From NCBI GenBank assembly GCA_014706295.1, contig JACSVZ010000001.1, forward strand, positions 82,210,237-82,274,236: a DNA stretch of 64,000 bases, read 5' to 3'. Below, piece after piece: positions 24,685-36,110 of the stretch. Positions within the stretch are counted from its first letter, which is position 1; every line of letters starts with the position of its first letter. Position numbers and translations under genes: made by a program. The notes under the pieces are model-generated. The model was not told the DNA's origin and did no database searches. It worked only from the letters and a program-made list of their open reading frames with translations. The DNA comes from Lycocorax pyrrhopterus obiensis (Eukaryota; Chordata; Aves; Passeriformes; Paradisaeidae).

Positions 24685-25245
24685 AAGGGACCTTAAAGAC
24701 CCTCCCTTGGAAGGGACCTTAAAGATCCTCTAGTTCTAACCCCACTGCCATGAGCAGAGACATCTTCCACTCGACCAGATTGCTCAGAGCTCCATCCAGC
24801 CTGCCCTTGAACACTTCCAGGAATGCAACATCCACAGCTTCTCTGGGCAACCTGTGCCAGTGTCTCACCACCCTCACAGTAAAGAATTTTATCCTAACAT
24901 CAAGTCTAAATCTCCTTCAGTTTGAAGCCATTCTCCCTTGTCCTGTCAGTACATGCTGTTGTAAAAAGTTTATCTTTCTTGTAGGATTCCTTCAGGTATT
25001 GGAAGGCCACACAATTAGTTTACCCCTGAACAATCCCAATTCTCTCAGTGTTTCCTCAACAGAGAGGTGCTTCATCCATCTGGTCATCTTGGTGGCCTCC
25101 TCTCAACTCACTCCAACAGGTCAATGTCCTTCTGTGCTGAGGACCCCAGAGCTGGATGCAGTATCCAGGGGGGGTCTTACAAGGACACAGCAGAAGAGCA
25201 GATTCACCTTCCTCACAGCAGAATCACTGCTTTTGAGGCCAATCT
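24685..25245 (-). repeat. CR1 LINE 3' part (antisense)
   Basis: Read on the minus strand this is a typical CR1 3' half. In the plus orientation it shows 'aagggaccttaaagatcctc', 'ccatgagcagagacatctt', 'gcaacctgtgccagtgtctcacc', 'tctcccttgtcctgtcagtac', 'tggtggcctcctctcaactc' and 'agctggatgcagtatcc' in the order expected for antisense CR1. The element stops at about 25245, so it is 5'-truncated. The plus frames across it (24750-25247, 25067-25336) are antisense artefacts. Its 3' end carries a 26-bp-spaced partial duplication. Confidence 0.92.
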
Positions 25246-25499
25246 AAGTATCTGCGTGAATCTTCTCCCTAACACACGCCATGGAATTATACCCACTAAT
25301 TCTTGTAATGATCCAGGCAATTTCTGCTTGACCTGAAACATATGTCTTAGAAAAACTCAAATGCTTTACTTGGGTCAGAGGTTTCAAGTGATGGAAAATA
25401 CATTCTAGGCATGTTGTCCTGACCTTTGTCACTAAACCTGTACTGTGCATTTCTAGTTCAATTTTGTTGAGCTTCAACTTTCAGTCACCGAATTGTACC

Positions 25500-25605
25500 A
25501 TCTACTTGTCTGGCAGATTAAAGAGTCTTGAACTGTTAGAAGTTGTCTCTCTGTGTAGATATTTATAAATGCGGTCAAGTTACCTCTTAACCTCTTTTTC
25601 TCAAA
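25500..25605 (-). repeat. Older CR1 scrap (antisense)
   Basis: 'gtctctctgtgtagatattt' followed by 'ataaatgcggtcaagttacctcttaacctctttttc' matches the antisense of the widespread amniote CR1 segment 'ctctgtaggtatttatagactgtgatcaagtcacccctcaacc'. Divergence is higher than in the neighbouring copy at 24685-25245, and about 250 bp of unrelated sequence separates them, so I treat it as a separate, older insertion. Confidence 0.58.
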
Positions 25606-25622
25606 TTATTTTTACAACATTA

Positions 25623-25654
25623 AAGAAGAAAAAAGAAAGAAAGATGAAAGAAAG
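25623..25654. repeat. GAAA-rich short repeat
   Basis: 'gaagaaaaaagaaagaaaga' and the continuation to 25654 form an imperfect purine-rich GAAA microsatellite directly after the old CR1 scrap. Confidence 0.75.
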
Positions 25655-28600
25655 TCATATTTAGCAAGTAGGGGCATCTGGACATGTTCTGTTGAAAATC
25701 AATGCTACAGTTGAGCGGACCTGAACAAGGAGCATGTCTATTAATGATTTGCAGGGTATGGTTTCCAGGAAATTCTGCGAACATCAAGTGATCATCCTAC
25801 TGGTTTTGTTGATGCTAGTTGAGTGAGTATCACCTGCCCTCTACTGAGGGCAGGGTTACTGCTGGCTGAGTCAAATGCAGAGCAGCAGCTGCAGCTTTTC
25901 TAGCCAAAGGAAAGGTGCAATCTGCATTGATTTTTAAAGATAAAGGACTAATAGCGGGATTAACACAGTCCACTTTGTCTTTTATTTTAAAACCTAAGTT
26001 TTAGCACCTATTCTAAGTAATTTAAGGATTATTTTCTTTCTTGCTTTATGGTTACTCTGGGTCAAAAATGTTTCACTTCCTTTTTTTAAAATGGCATAAT
26101 AGTAAGAAATCAGGCTTTCTCTGCCACTGATTAAAAAATGTTGCTTGGATAGCAAGCACCCCAGGAAGATGGTAGCACTGTTAACTTACTGCTGTAAACA
26201 TTCTTCTAATCAATTCAATTAAAGAAGTTAGTCACTACTGGAACTGCAATACACACGTCCGGTTATCCCAGCCTATCTGCTGTTAGGTGTGGTCCTAATC
26301 GTTTGTGGCAGCCACAATTCTGCTCAGCTTTCCCTGAATAGGAGATCACTCAAAACTCAGGTTAGTTCTGAGCCATTTTCCATCCTGATCAGCATTTCTG
26401 ATGGACCTGCTGTCAGCACAGCCCTCTGACTCCCATGAACTTGCTGCTTTTTTAAAATGGCCTGAACTGATTCAAAACAAACGAGCTTGGGAAGAGTGTA
26501 AATGTAGTTATTTATGTATTATCTATTTCACTGCTCATGGTACAGCTACTAAAGGCTCCCAGCTCAAACAGAGCACATCCTAGCCCATGTTAATCAGAGA
26601 TATGTAATTTAAAGTGCCTGTTGTACTGGTCATTCCCTCTGATACAGGTCTTCCTCTTGCAGCCATTTGGAAACAGCTCTGCATTTATTTTAAGTGTGAA
26701 ACAGCTAAACCAACACAAAACAAACAGGGCCAAATTATAAATATCGTGAAGTGTGTGAGCTGGACATAATGATAAAGGATTTTGGATCAATACCCAAGAG
26801 CAACTAGGATATATCAGAGAATTTCCACATGGGGAGGACGGGCGGATCTTTTCTGCCCTCATGGAAACAGCCAGATGTGGGCAAGTTCCTATCCAAAGCT
26901 ATTAGTGTGATGGCTTATCTCCCAAATTTCTGCCTCTTCCCAACTCCAATCTGTCCCTTTCTATTTCACACAAAAATCTTGTGCATAATTTCTTGCCCAA
27001 AACCCACGTTTGTACATTCATTTTCTCTAAGAAAAGATGTTTCTTTTCTGTGTTATAGACCAAGATCTAAAATCATACTGATACCTGCAGTGCTGTTCTC
27101 TTCAATTTAAAAAAGTGGTGTGTCATTTTTGTGTTACGGTGAGCAGAATAGCAATGAGCAAGAATTGAAAAATGTTGTTGAAGAAATTCCATATGCTTCA
27201 AGATCCCCTGAGATTCACAGAGCAGATGTGAGCAGAAATGGGAAGCACTCTGAATTTCTCCCCATCAGACTTTTCCCTTAGAACAAGTAGCCAAAACTTT
27301 AAAAACTTTCCAGTCTCTTGGGATGCTTTTGTTCTTGATGTCATATAGAAATGCCAGGGAATGGCAAAGGACTAAAGATGACTGCAAAATGAAATTTTCT
27401 TCCCTGAGAAATTATTTATTACTTGGGTCACACAGGGAGTTTTCAAGACATAAAATGAGCTTCTGAAAATCAGGAACAAATCTTTCCTGAAAGGAAATAT
27501 TCACAGGATTTCCACTTTCTGGGAATTAAGAGGTAATTTTCCAGTGTATCCTGTCTGTCTGAATCTCCTAACTCTCTACCTGAAGCTCCAGGGAGCACAT
27601 GTCTGAGGAGCCAAGGGAGACAAACTGATGAGAAATATTAGGCTGCATCAGCTCCCAGTTGATCATCTAATGGAATCCAGCCCTAACCTTTCCAGCATGT
27701 GCAAAAGTATGAAGACAGGCCTCTGCTTGCACTATTGTTTTACCACAGAAACATCTTTTTTTCTCATTTGAAGTAAACTTTTAAGTATGTTGGGTCCAAA
27801 TGCACTTCCTGAGGAAGTACGGATCATTTAAAACTGAGGCTGTTGTGGTCTAACAAGAAACCTGCTAGTGCAAATTTATACAGCTGCACAAGTTACTGCT
27901 GATAAAACTAAGCAGCCTTTCAAATGCTCATGGGATAAGCTTGGAGTGAACATACAGGAGAACAGTCCTTTTCACACACAAAACTTTGCTTTTATCCAGA
28001 GGTTCTGCATCTGTGCTACCACAAGACAAGAAAAGACCAACAGCACCCTGAACATACAACGGGTTTGAGGCTTGTCTATGCTAATTCTTTGTTTTATGCA
28101 AATGAATTAACCAATCCCCCAGACAGGGATTTAATAAGGGCCTGAACACTGAGCAGGGCCCACCCATATGAGTTTTTATCTCTGTCAGTGACTTTCTGTG
28201 ACTGAAGTGTCTGATTCCGTGGCACAAGACAGTCATTTTCCATCTCCCTTTTAGGTGGTTTTCTATGTGAATGAATACATGGATCTGCACCCATGTATTT
28301 AACTGTATTCCCATTCATATCTTTGCGTATATTCAAGTATCTTTGTGCATATGTAAATATTCTTTGTATAAAAGCTTGTGAAAGGTCACGGTGATCAAAT
28401 GTTTCACTCTTCCCATGTTACAGTCAGAGTGTGAAAGTAATCACTTAAAAAAAAAAGTAGGGGAAACAGACAGAATGAAGTAATTCCTGTTCTCTCTCCT
28501 TCGTCTCATAGCTGGCATTCTTAATGTCTGTTACCCAGCTCCTGCAGCTCTCTGTGTGACCAGGGGAGCTGGAAGGAAATACAGGAATAGTGCAACATTT

Positions 28601-31383
28601 GAGCAGACCATCTGGGTTAGGAAATATGGGAAATATGCTGTACCCACAAGAATTTATTGCTCATGATGAGTGAGTTGGACCCATAGTCTCAAAGGATACG
28701 TGCTTGTATGAGCAAGGCTGTTGCGGAGTAGTTCATAGATTATGGTTAGAAACTGAAAATTACCTCACTCCCTACTTGCAAGTTAAAAGTAAGATTCATC
28801 CTTGCTCTTAACCTGCTTACTGCTTCCATGCAAATCCCTTTGCACTTGGGCTTTGTGAATGAGAGTAGCGCTGGGCACTGTAAGCCTCTGCTCTGATGTC
28901 TTTCTGCACAAACCATGTGAGATCAGGCAACCTCAAAAATGTTAAGTCTATTATGAAGCTTATGTATCAGTTTTTCATAAGACACTGAAATGGATAAAGC
29001 AACTGACTGTTCTGTGGAAGGCTAAGTTTTACTCTCTAAGTGATAATATAATTTATTTTTTTTCAGATACCAAGCAATTTTCCAATCTGCTGTTTGGACT
29101 TTAAGCACAGTTTTTCTAATACACCATCTAGCACGCAGCAGACAAGAGAGATTTCTCTATTTGGTGCCCTTGAGATAATCTCCACTTTTATAATTTATTT
29201 CTTTGTCCGTAAAATCCAGGCTATCAGTGTTATAAATGCTGAAAAATGTCATTTTTCACCTCTGCTACCTGTTAAAATGCTGAGTGCACCATTCACCAAG
29301 GTGCTTCATTTATGTAACTATGTTAATTTTCTTCTATCATCCTCCTCTTCATGTTGAAATGCAAAAAGCTAATTCATTACAGCTTGTAAGGGGCTTTAAT
29401 TTTGCTGGCTGGCACAAATTATAGAAATGTACTAAATTTATCTCCAGTAAAACTTGCAAAGGTGGAGTTTGAATGAAAAACGCTCTTCAGAAAAAATATT
29501 CATGGGGTTTTAGCACATGTTGTGTTATTCCATTCCTGCTCACAAAGAATAATGAGAAAACTACTGGCACTATCTTACTCCAATTTTTCCCTTTGCCTCA
29601 GCCTCCCTGGGGCCAATATAGCTCTGTCTGTTCTAAAGATAAACAATGTCAATCAGTCCTCAATGTTTTCAGGTGGACCGTAAGCCAATATTCCCTTTGA
29701 ATCATTGTGTGATGAATAAACAGGGATTTGGAGTTGAGAAAAGCTTGAACTCAGGGATTGCAGCTCCATCTATAGTCCCCAGCCCAGGGTGGCTGTGGCT
29801 CCCAGGAGCTGGCATCTCTCAGGGGAGGATCACTACATGTTTGCCTCGGTTTTAGGCACTGAAAAGGCAGGTATGGAGGGCTGAGGTGTTTGCTGCCCTC
29901 CCCTCCTGAAGCTATTGAAAGGTGTTTGCGCTGAGCTTCTCTGGAGCACTGCAACTCAGTTAGGGCAAGATGAAATCACTTGTTGCTCTGTATCGCTGTT
30001 CCAAGCGGTACACAGAACAGCTCAGGAGCGGCTCCATAGATTTATTCTATGACACACCAATAAGAAAGCTTCAGACATTTCAACTTAATGAATTATTATC
30101 CTTACACAGTTCTCCTAAGCATCCATTGCTGATCCCTCTCTGAGACAAGATATAGCTAGAAAATTTGCTTAAACCAATGTGAAACCTCTGAATACTCTGA
30201 TCTCACAAAAAGTTGATCTGAAATCCTTCAGTAGTTTTGCATGAGAATGGAACAGTAGAATCTGATACCAGTTTTGTCTATTTACAATTGTTTAAATGCC
30301 CTAACAACCATACTATTGTGTTGGTCTTTAAATGCTGGAAACCTTATTTAATATGTCCTGCCAAGTATGAGGGCTAAAATCAGACAACTGAAGCCTAATT
30401 CAGACAATGAAATTGTGTTCTAAAAATAAAAAATAAATCTATAAAAAGGGAAAGTATTGAATTTATGTGATTATTTTCTTCCAGACAGCGGAAGAGAAGA
30501 GCAATTTCAAAGCCAATGTGGATTTCTCAGGCTCATGTGGCTGTTATATTTTAACCTGCTGCTACTAGAATTTTGGAAGCATGTCAGATTTTTCCTGAGT
30601 ATTCCCCACAGGCAAAGCTGAAGTCAAATCACTGATTTCAAAGAATCAAACTAAGACTAATGTTACTTTTTTCAAGCAATGACTATCTCATTCTAAATAA
30701 GTTGTAAAATATAGTACAGTAATTGTCCATTTCTCTTTGAGTTGTAAGGGTTTCAATACAGAGGTTTTAACTATTTGTACAGACAGTAAAATCTTTGCCC
30801 CACTATGGTAAAGGACACGACCCTATCAATTTAATATCACCTACACAGAAGAACTCTCCACGAGAGGTTTTCAACTAAAGCTGAAGCTGCAAACTCTTTC
30901 AAAAGCAAGTATGTCAGGGGCTCCTTGTTTCAGTGGTTTGCTGCTAAACATAGTTATTTGTTGGGGGGAGAAGGGTAAAGACAAGGAGGTAAAGCCTCCT
31001 GGCTCACAAAAGGATTCCTTCTGAAGGGAATGCCCACAGAAATGGGAGCAGTAAAGGTCTGCCTGTTCAGTGACCACATTAACATCAACTCTCTTAAAAT
31101 TACAAGAATTTTAATGATCAGGATAGGATCTGTTCAGAGCTTATACATGAACTGAGAATTTGACGTTTTGCTAACAGACTGCCTGCTATGCCTAAGTCCT
31201 GCACGTATCACAGGCACAGGGAATATGAACAATCCCAGAAGTGTTGGATTTGCCTATGGAACACCTACATGTTTATGTTTTGTGCAAAGTACTGCTTTTT
31301 CCTGATGTTTAATTCTTCAGGCCATGGAATAGACCCAAAACATTCATCTACTGACCTTGGCATTCTTTACATCTAGAAAAAAA
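25655..31383. other. Single-copy DNA, no gene seen
   Basis: Nearly 6 kb without recognisable repeats. Frames such as 26829-27110, 28081-28336 and 29473-29855 lack domains and overlap one another. The stretch 29240-29470 has the even, AT-rich, TAATTC/TTTAATTTT-containing texture often seen in conserved non-coding elements. A GC-richer patch lies at 29760-29960. Confidence 0.4.
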
Positions 31384-31590
31384 AGAATCACAGGATTATT
31401 TATGTCGGAAAGGACCTTTAAGATCATCAACTCAGCTGTTAACCCAACACACACAAGTCCACCAATAAACATTTTCTTAAGTGCCACATCCACACGTGTC
31501 TTAAATACATCCAGGGATGGTGACTCAGCTGCTTCCCTGTGCAGCCTGTTCCAGTGCTTGAAAACCCCTTCAGTGACGAAATGTGAATAA
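31384..31590 (-). repeat. CR1 LINE 3' end (antisense)
   Basis: In the plus orientation it starts 'gaatcacaggattatttatg' and runs through 'gaaaggacctttaagatcat', a 'taacccaacac' block, 'gtcttaaatacatccaggga' and 'cctgttccagtgcttgaaaa'. This is the standard antisense CR1 3' end of about 200 bp. It stops at about 31590, so it is 5'-truncated. The plus frame 31357-31590 is an artefact of it. Confidence 0.9.
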
Positions 31591-34565
31591 TAGTAGCATC
31601 ATTTATCTCTGTTGTACTACCAATTTCCAAGTAGTGGCATGGCTCTATTTGAACCCTAACAGGATCACACAGGTCAGGGAGCGCTTCCAGCATCCATTGC
31701 AAGGGAAGGGAAGAGGTCCCATTTACCTCCACTGCAGGATCAGGATAGATGACACTTGAAGCTGAGGCTAACTAAACCTATAAATCTGGTCAGAGGATGA
31801 ATCTCAGAGGGAGATACAAAGCAAGGTAGATTAGTCACAGGAGATCAGGACATTTTGTTTAAAGTTACATTATTGAAGTAGTAAATAAAAGCTGTTATCT
31901 GATGGTCCTGGTAGTGTGTGTGAAACCAATCAGTTTCCCCACACTCTCGTAAACATTTATGGCAAATAAGCCATGGCTTTGGTGAACAAGACAGTGCAGC
32001 TCTCATCACATCAGATCATCTTTTCTGGAAAACATCTATGAGGTAGAGAGATCTTTTTTTCTGATACCATACCGAACCTTCAGAAAAAGGCCACTGGCAG
32101 TATTTCTGGCCAAATCTTTTTGATGGAACTTCTTCCTCCCATCTAAGAATTTTTGACAAAAAATGCACCCTTGTATTAGTGGGAAATTTATTTTCATTTA
32201 TTGAAATAAGTCCAAAAATTCTAAGAGAATAAAGGTATAGCTTACTTGGCGGAACCTAATTTATGTTTTCACTGTAAGCCAAGTTACTGTGACACCCTGC
32301 TGCTATTTTTTACAATCAGGGCCTCACTTTTATCACAGAAAAATGCTCTTTGCCAGAATTAGGCTCTGCACTCTCTGCACTGCTCAGTTGCATTGCAAAC
32401 CAGGAAAGAGGCAGATATATGAGGCTAATGCCTTCTCCACTAGTTACCCTCTCTGAAAATTGATTTAACTACTTGAAACCCCCTCAAGTGCACAGAGAAA
32501 TGCCAGTGCACTCAGGGTGAGTGAGATGGGCAGCATTGCAACAGCTACTGAAATGCAGAGCATGAAATGTTCCTGACGTAGGAACAGCATTTGGCCAGGG
32601 GTTCTGACATCTCCTGGACTCTCTTCCCCAATCATCTTTGGACTCTGGAGCTCAGCAACAAAATTCTTTGCGGATCATTTAGCATCACTGAGCCACTCTC
32701 ACTTGGTTCTGCTTCCTGGAAGGGTATTCCAGTATTTTTCTCTGCTCTCATTTCTGAAGGGATGCAGAACAAATTGGACCCCTCATTCATACATATAAAT
32801 TCCAAGGGCTGTAGCAAAACAAATGTGAAGATGTCATGACAAGCAAGGGCAGATACAGCAGGCAGAGGGTCACTAAGGTGATATTGAGACAATATTTCTC
32901 TCTGCACTGTCAGTTCCCTCACACAACATGAAATTACTTCTTCCAGAATAGATTGGATCAGCTGTCCTCTCTCTTTGGGCTCTTCTAAACATTTCTATTT
33001 GCATTCCCTCTGGACACACAAGTCAAAATAGATCATCACAAGTTTGCACGCTAGATGCTTGGAAGATTGTCACACATCTGTGCTAAATTCCCTAAGAACA
33101 GAACTGACAAGATACCTGTTAGAAATCATTATCCGTAAGTCAAGGAAGAGATTTCTGTATAGTTCTGACTGAAGGCTTAGGACAGTGTATCAGACTACAG
33201 GGAAACTAAGAATTTTGGAGAATTGCGCTTTTAATCTGATTCTGAAGAATTATAGTTTGACATTGCTTTGTCTTTTTATCCTCACAAAGGCCCTTTTTTC
33301 CTTTGTCACAGTGAGATCTTTCTACTACTCACATTAGAGACTTTACATGAGCCTTCATAATTGTTTCTTATAAAAGACATTGATTTCTATCATCTTGTTT
33401 AATGATGTGGTACATTGTTTATAAGATAATGCAATGAACCCACTTTGAACTCATTCTATTATCCCATAAGTAATGCAATAAACTGCTTAACAGGGCAATT
33501 AAATCAAGTGATTTCAGGTTAATGTTATTCGACAGTGTTCAAGAACATGCAACTTTTGTTTTGAGGATTGGCTTCCCCCTTAAATATTGGAAAATGTACT
33601 TTGCTAATGTTTTTGTTTGTATTCCCTAAGGTACTAATCATATTATTCATTGCTCAAGACCAGAAATATTATAGCAGCTTTCCAAACAGAGGAGAGAGTT
33701 AGTGTAGCCTCTAGTAACTTACAGCAAAGCAATGGATCTAATAACCTTGGAGAACTCCCCAGGGTATTATGCAGCAGTGTTCTAAGCTTAGGGAAAAAAA
33801 AGACATTTCATTATACAGACAGTAGAAAATCAAATACATGAACAAATGTAAAGGTTAAATATATTATGTGTTGAAAAAAAATCAGGCTGCCCAAACCACA
33901 TATCATATTTGATTTTAATTTTTGAAATGGACCCTAATGATTCTTTTTTAGGCAGCACCACTTTTTTTTCCATATACCTTTTTTTGGCCCACCCAAAATT
34001 GTAATTCAAATAATCTGCACCACACAGAATTACATTAGGACCAGTTCCAGTGAAATTAAATCTCTATTGTTCATCTTGAGTCTGGTCTAATGATTACTGC
34101 TCCACTGAGTATGTAATTTAAAGTCTCCTGTTAATAGATGAGGTGTTGAACACCAACAGCTAGCTCTTCCAAATTTCACAGTTAAAGAGCTATCTTGCTT
34201 ACAGCTGTAGAAATCTACTTCCAATCGGACTTTCATGGAACAACACTGACATCTAACAGCAGGAATAATCCTAATTAAATATTATTCTATCATTTCAAAA
34301 GGGGTCTCTTAGCTGATATTTTTCTTTCTTAAGATTTTCAGAAAGAGTTGAGTATTCCAAAATTAAGAGCAACTGTGGACTTCTTACCTAGATTCAGATT
34401 TTCAAAATATGGCTAAAAAAGACCTTGATAAGCAAACAGATTTAAAAAAACCAACCAAACAAAAACAGCAAAGCAAAACAATGGTTAAATCCATTATGCT
34501 CTTAAAAAAATCTTTTGAACTTAAATAAATAGTAAATAATAAAATGATGATAAAATAATAAATAT
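31591..34565. other. Single-copy DNA, no gene seen
   Basis: No recognisable exon or repeat. Frames 32591-32839 (plus) and 32632-32922 (minus) overlap on opposite strands. The last 60 bp (34505-34565) are very AT-rich and abut the abnormal 3' edge of the next CR1. Confidence 0.45.
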
Positions 34566-36110
34566 TGGAATTGTCTGCCCTTTAGGCTGAACAGTCTCAG
34601 CTCTCTCAGCCTTTTCTCATAGGAAGGTTGTTCTAGTCCCTCAGTCATCTTGATGGCTCTGCACTGGAATGTCTCTAGAATGTTCAAATCTCTTTTGTAC
34701 TGGGAAACACCACAGATGTGGTGGCCTCAGAGTATAGAGGGATATACTCTGATGAATAGAGAGGGAGGATCACCTCCTTCAATCAGCTGGCAATACTTCT
34801 GGGCCTAAAGTAGCCCAGGATTCTATTCACCTTCTTTCTGGCAAGGACCCACTGCTGGCTCATGTGATGTTTGACTCAGTGTCCACCAGGACAAACTGCT
34901 TTTCAGGTGGGTGATATCTAGCACGCATTGGTGCCTGGAGTTGTTCCTCCCCAGATGCAAGACATTTCACTTCTCCTTGTTGGACCTCATGAGGTTCCTG
35001 TCAGCCCATTCCTCCAGCCTCTCGTGGTCCCTCTGGATGGCCACTCCTCCTAGCTTTTTGTCATCAGCAAACCTGCAGAAGAGAGTTTGTGGCATCACCC
35101 AGATCGTTAACGAAGATGTTAAAAGGGACTGGATTCAGTATGGACCCCTGGTGTACACTGTTAGCTACTGGCCTCCAACTAGACTTTGTGCTACTCATCA
35201 CCACTCTCTGGGTGGTTTTCAGGCAGTTTTCAGTCCACCTCAGAGTCTGTTTGACCAGCCCATTCATGAACACCTTGTCTATGAGGATCTTAGGGGAGGC
35301 AGTATCAGAAGCTTTACTGAAGTCCAGGTAGACAAGGCCCACTGCCCTCCCTTCATCTACCAGGCCAGTCATTTTATCACACAAGTTTATCAAGTTGGTC
35401 AAGCATGAATTCCCCTTGATGAAAGAATGCTGATTGTTCCTGATGATTTTCTTGTTCCTCTTGTGCATGGAAATGGTTTTTCAGCCTTCACCTTCCCAAG
35501 GATAGAGGTGATGCTGACTGTGCTATGGTTCCCCCAGTCCTTCTTCTTGCCTTTTTTAAAGATAAGAGTGATACTTACTTTCCTCTAGACTTCAAGCATT
35601 TTTCTCAGTCACCACAACTGATCAAAAGCTGTCGAGAGTGGCTTTGCACCTGACAGCTGACAGTTCTCTCAATACTTGTGGGTACATCCTATCAGGGTCT
35701 ATGAATTTATGTATGCCCAAGTTGCTTAAGCGTTCCGTAACCTATTCTTTTCCACTGAGCAATTTCCTCACTCCATCCTTTACCTCTGGTCTTTGGGATA
35801 TGAAACTCCTGGAGTGTGCCATTGCTTGTAAAACCCAAGACAAAGGTGTTCAGCCACGTCCTGTCTAACAGGTCCTTCCTCTTGTTAGCAGTGGGCCCAC
35901 ATTTTTCTTATTCTTCCTTTTGCCAGCTATGTACTCATAGAAGGTCTTCTTGTTTTTGACATCCCTGGATATATGCAGTTCCAAATCGGCTTTAGCTTGC
36001 CTAAGTTTGTCCCTGGACAACTGGATAATCTTTCTGTATTCTTCCAGGTTAGCTGCCCTTGCTTCCACGCTGTGTATTCCTCTACCCTGCATATGCTTTC
36101 ACAATTTCAC
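34566..36110 (-). pseudogene. CR1 LINE ORF2 (reverse transcriptase) remnant, 3'-truncated
   Basis: About 1.5 kb of antisense CR1 ORF2. Minus-strand order: a frame at 36092-35865 with the basic '[19 protein letters not shown]' and '[10 protein letters not shown]' region upstream of the polymerase; a damaged stretch; then frame 35468-35064 with 'NQHSFIKGNSCLTNL' and the palm motif LVYLDFSKASDT, where the conserved Asp sits in LDFSKAF-like context, followed by 'SILNPVPFNIFVNDL'. Beyond 35064 the polymerase continues in other frames, with the 'ADRNLMRSNKEK' region near 34990 and frame 34687-34502 covering 'EKRLRELRLFSL'. Several stops and frame changes make it inactive. The endonuclease part (5') is missing. 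Unusually, the last few hundred bp of the 3' end are also missing at 34566. The 165-codon plus frame 34911-35408 is the antisense shadow. Confidence 0.92.

Noticed and set aside
24750..25247. 165-codon plus-strand open frame
   Set aside because: It is the antisense reading of a CR1 3' part.
34911..35408. 165-codon plus-strand open frame
   Set aside because: It is the antisense reading of the CR1 reverse-transcriptase region, which is coding on the minus strand.
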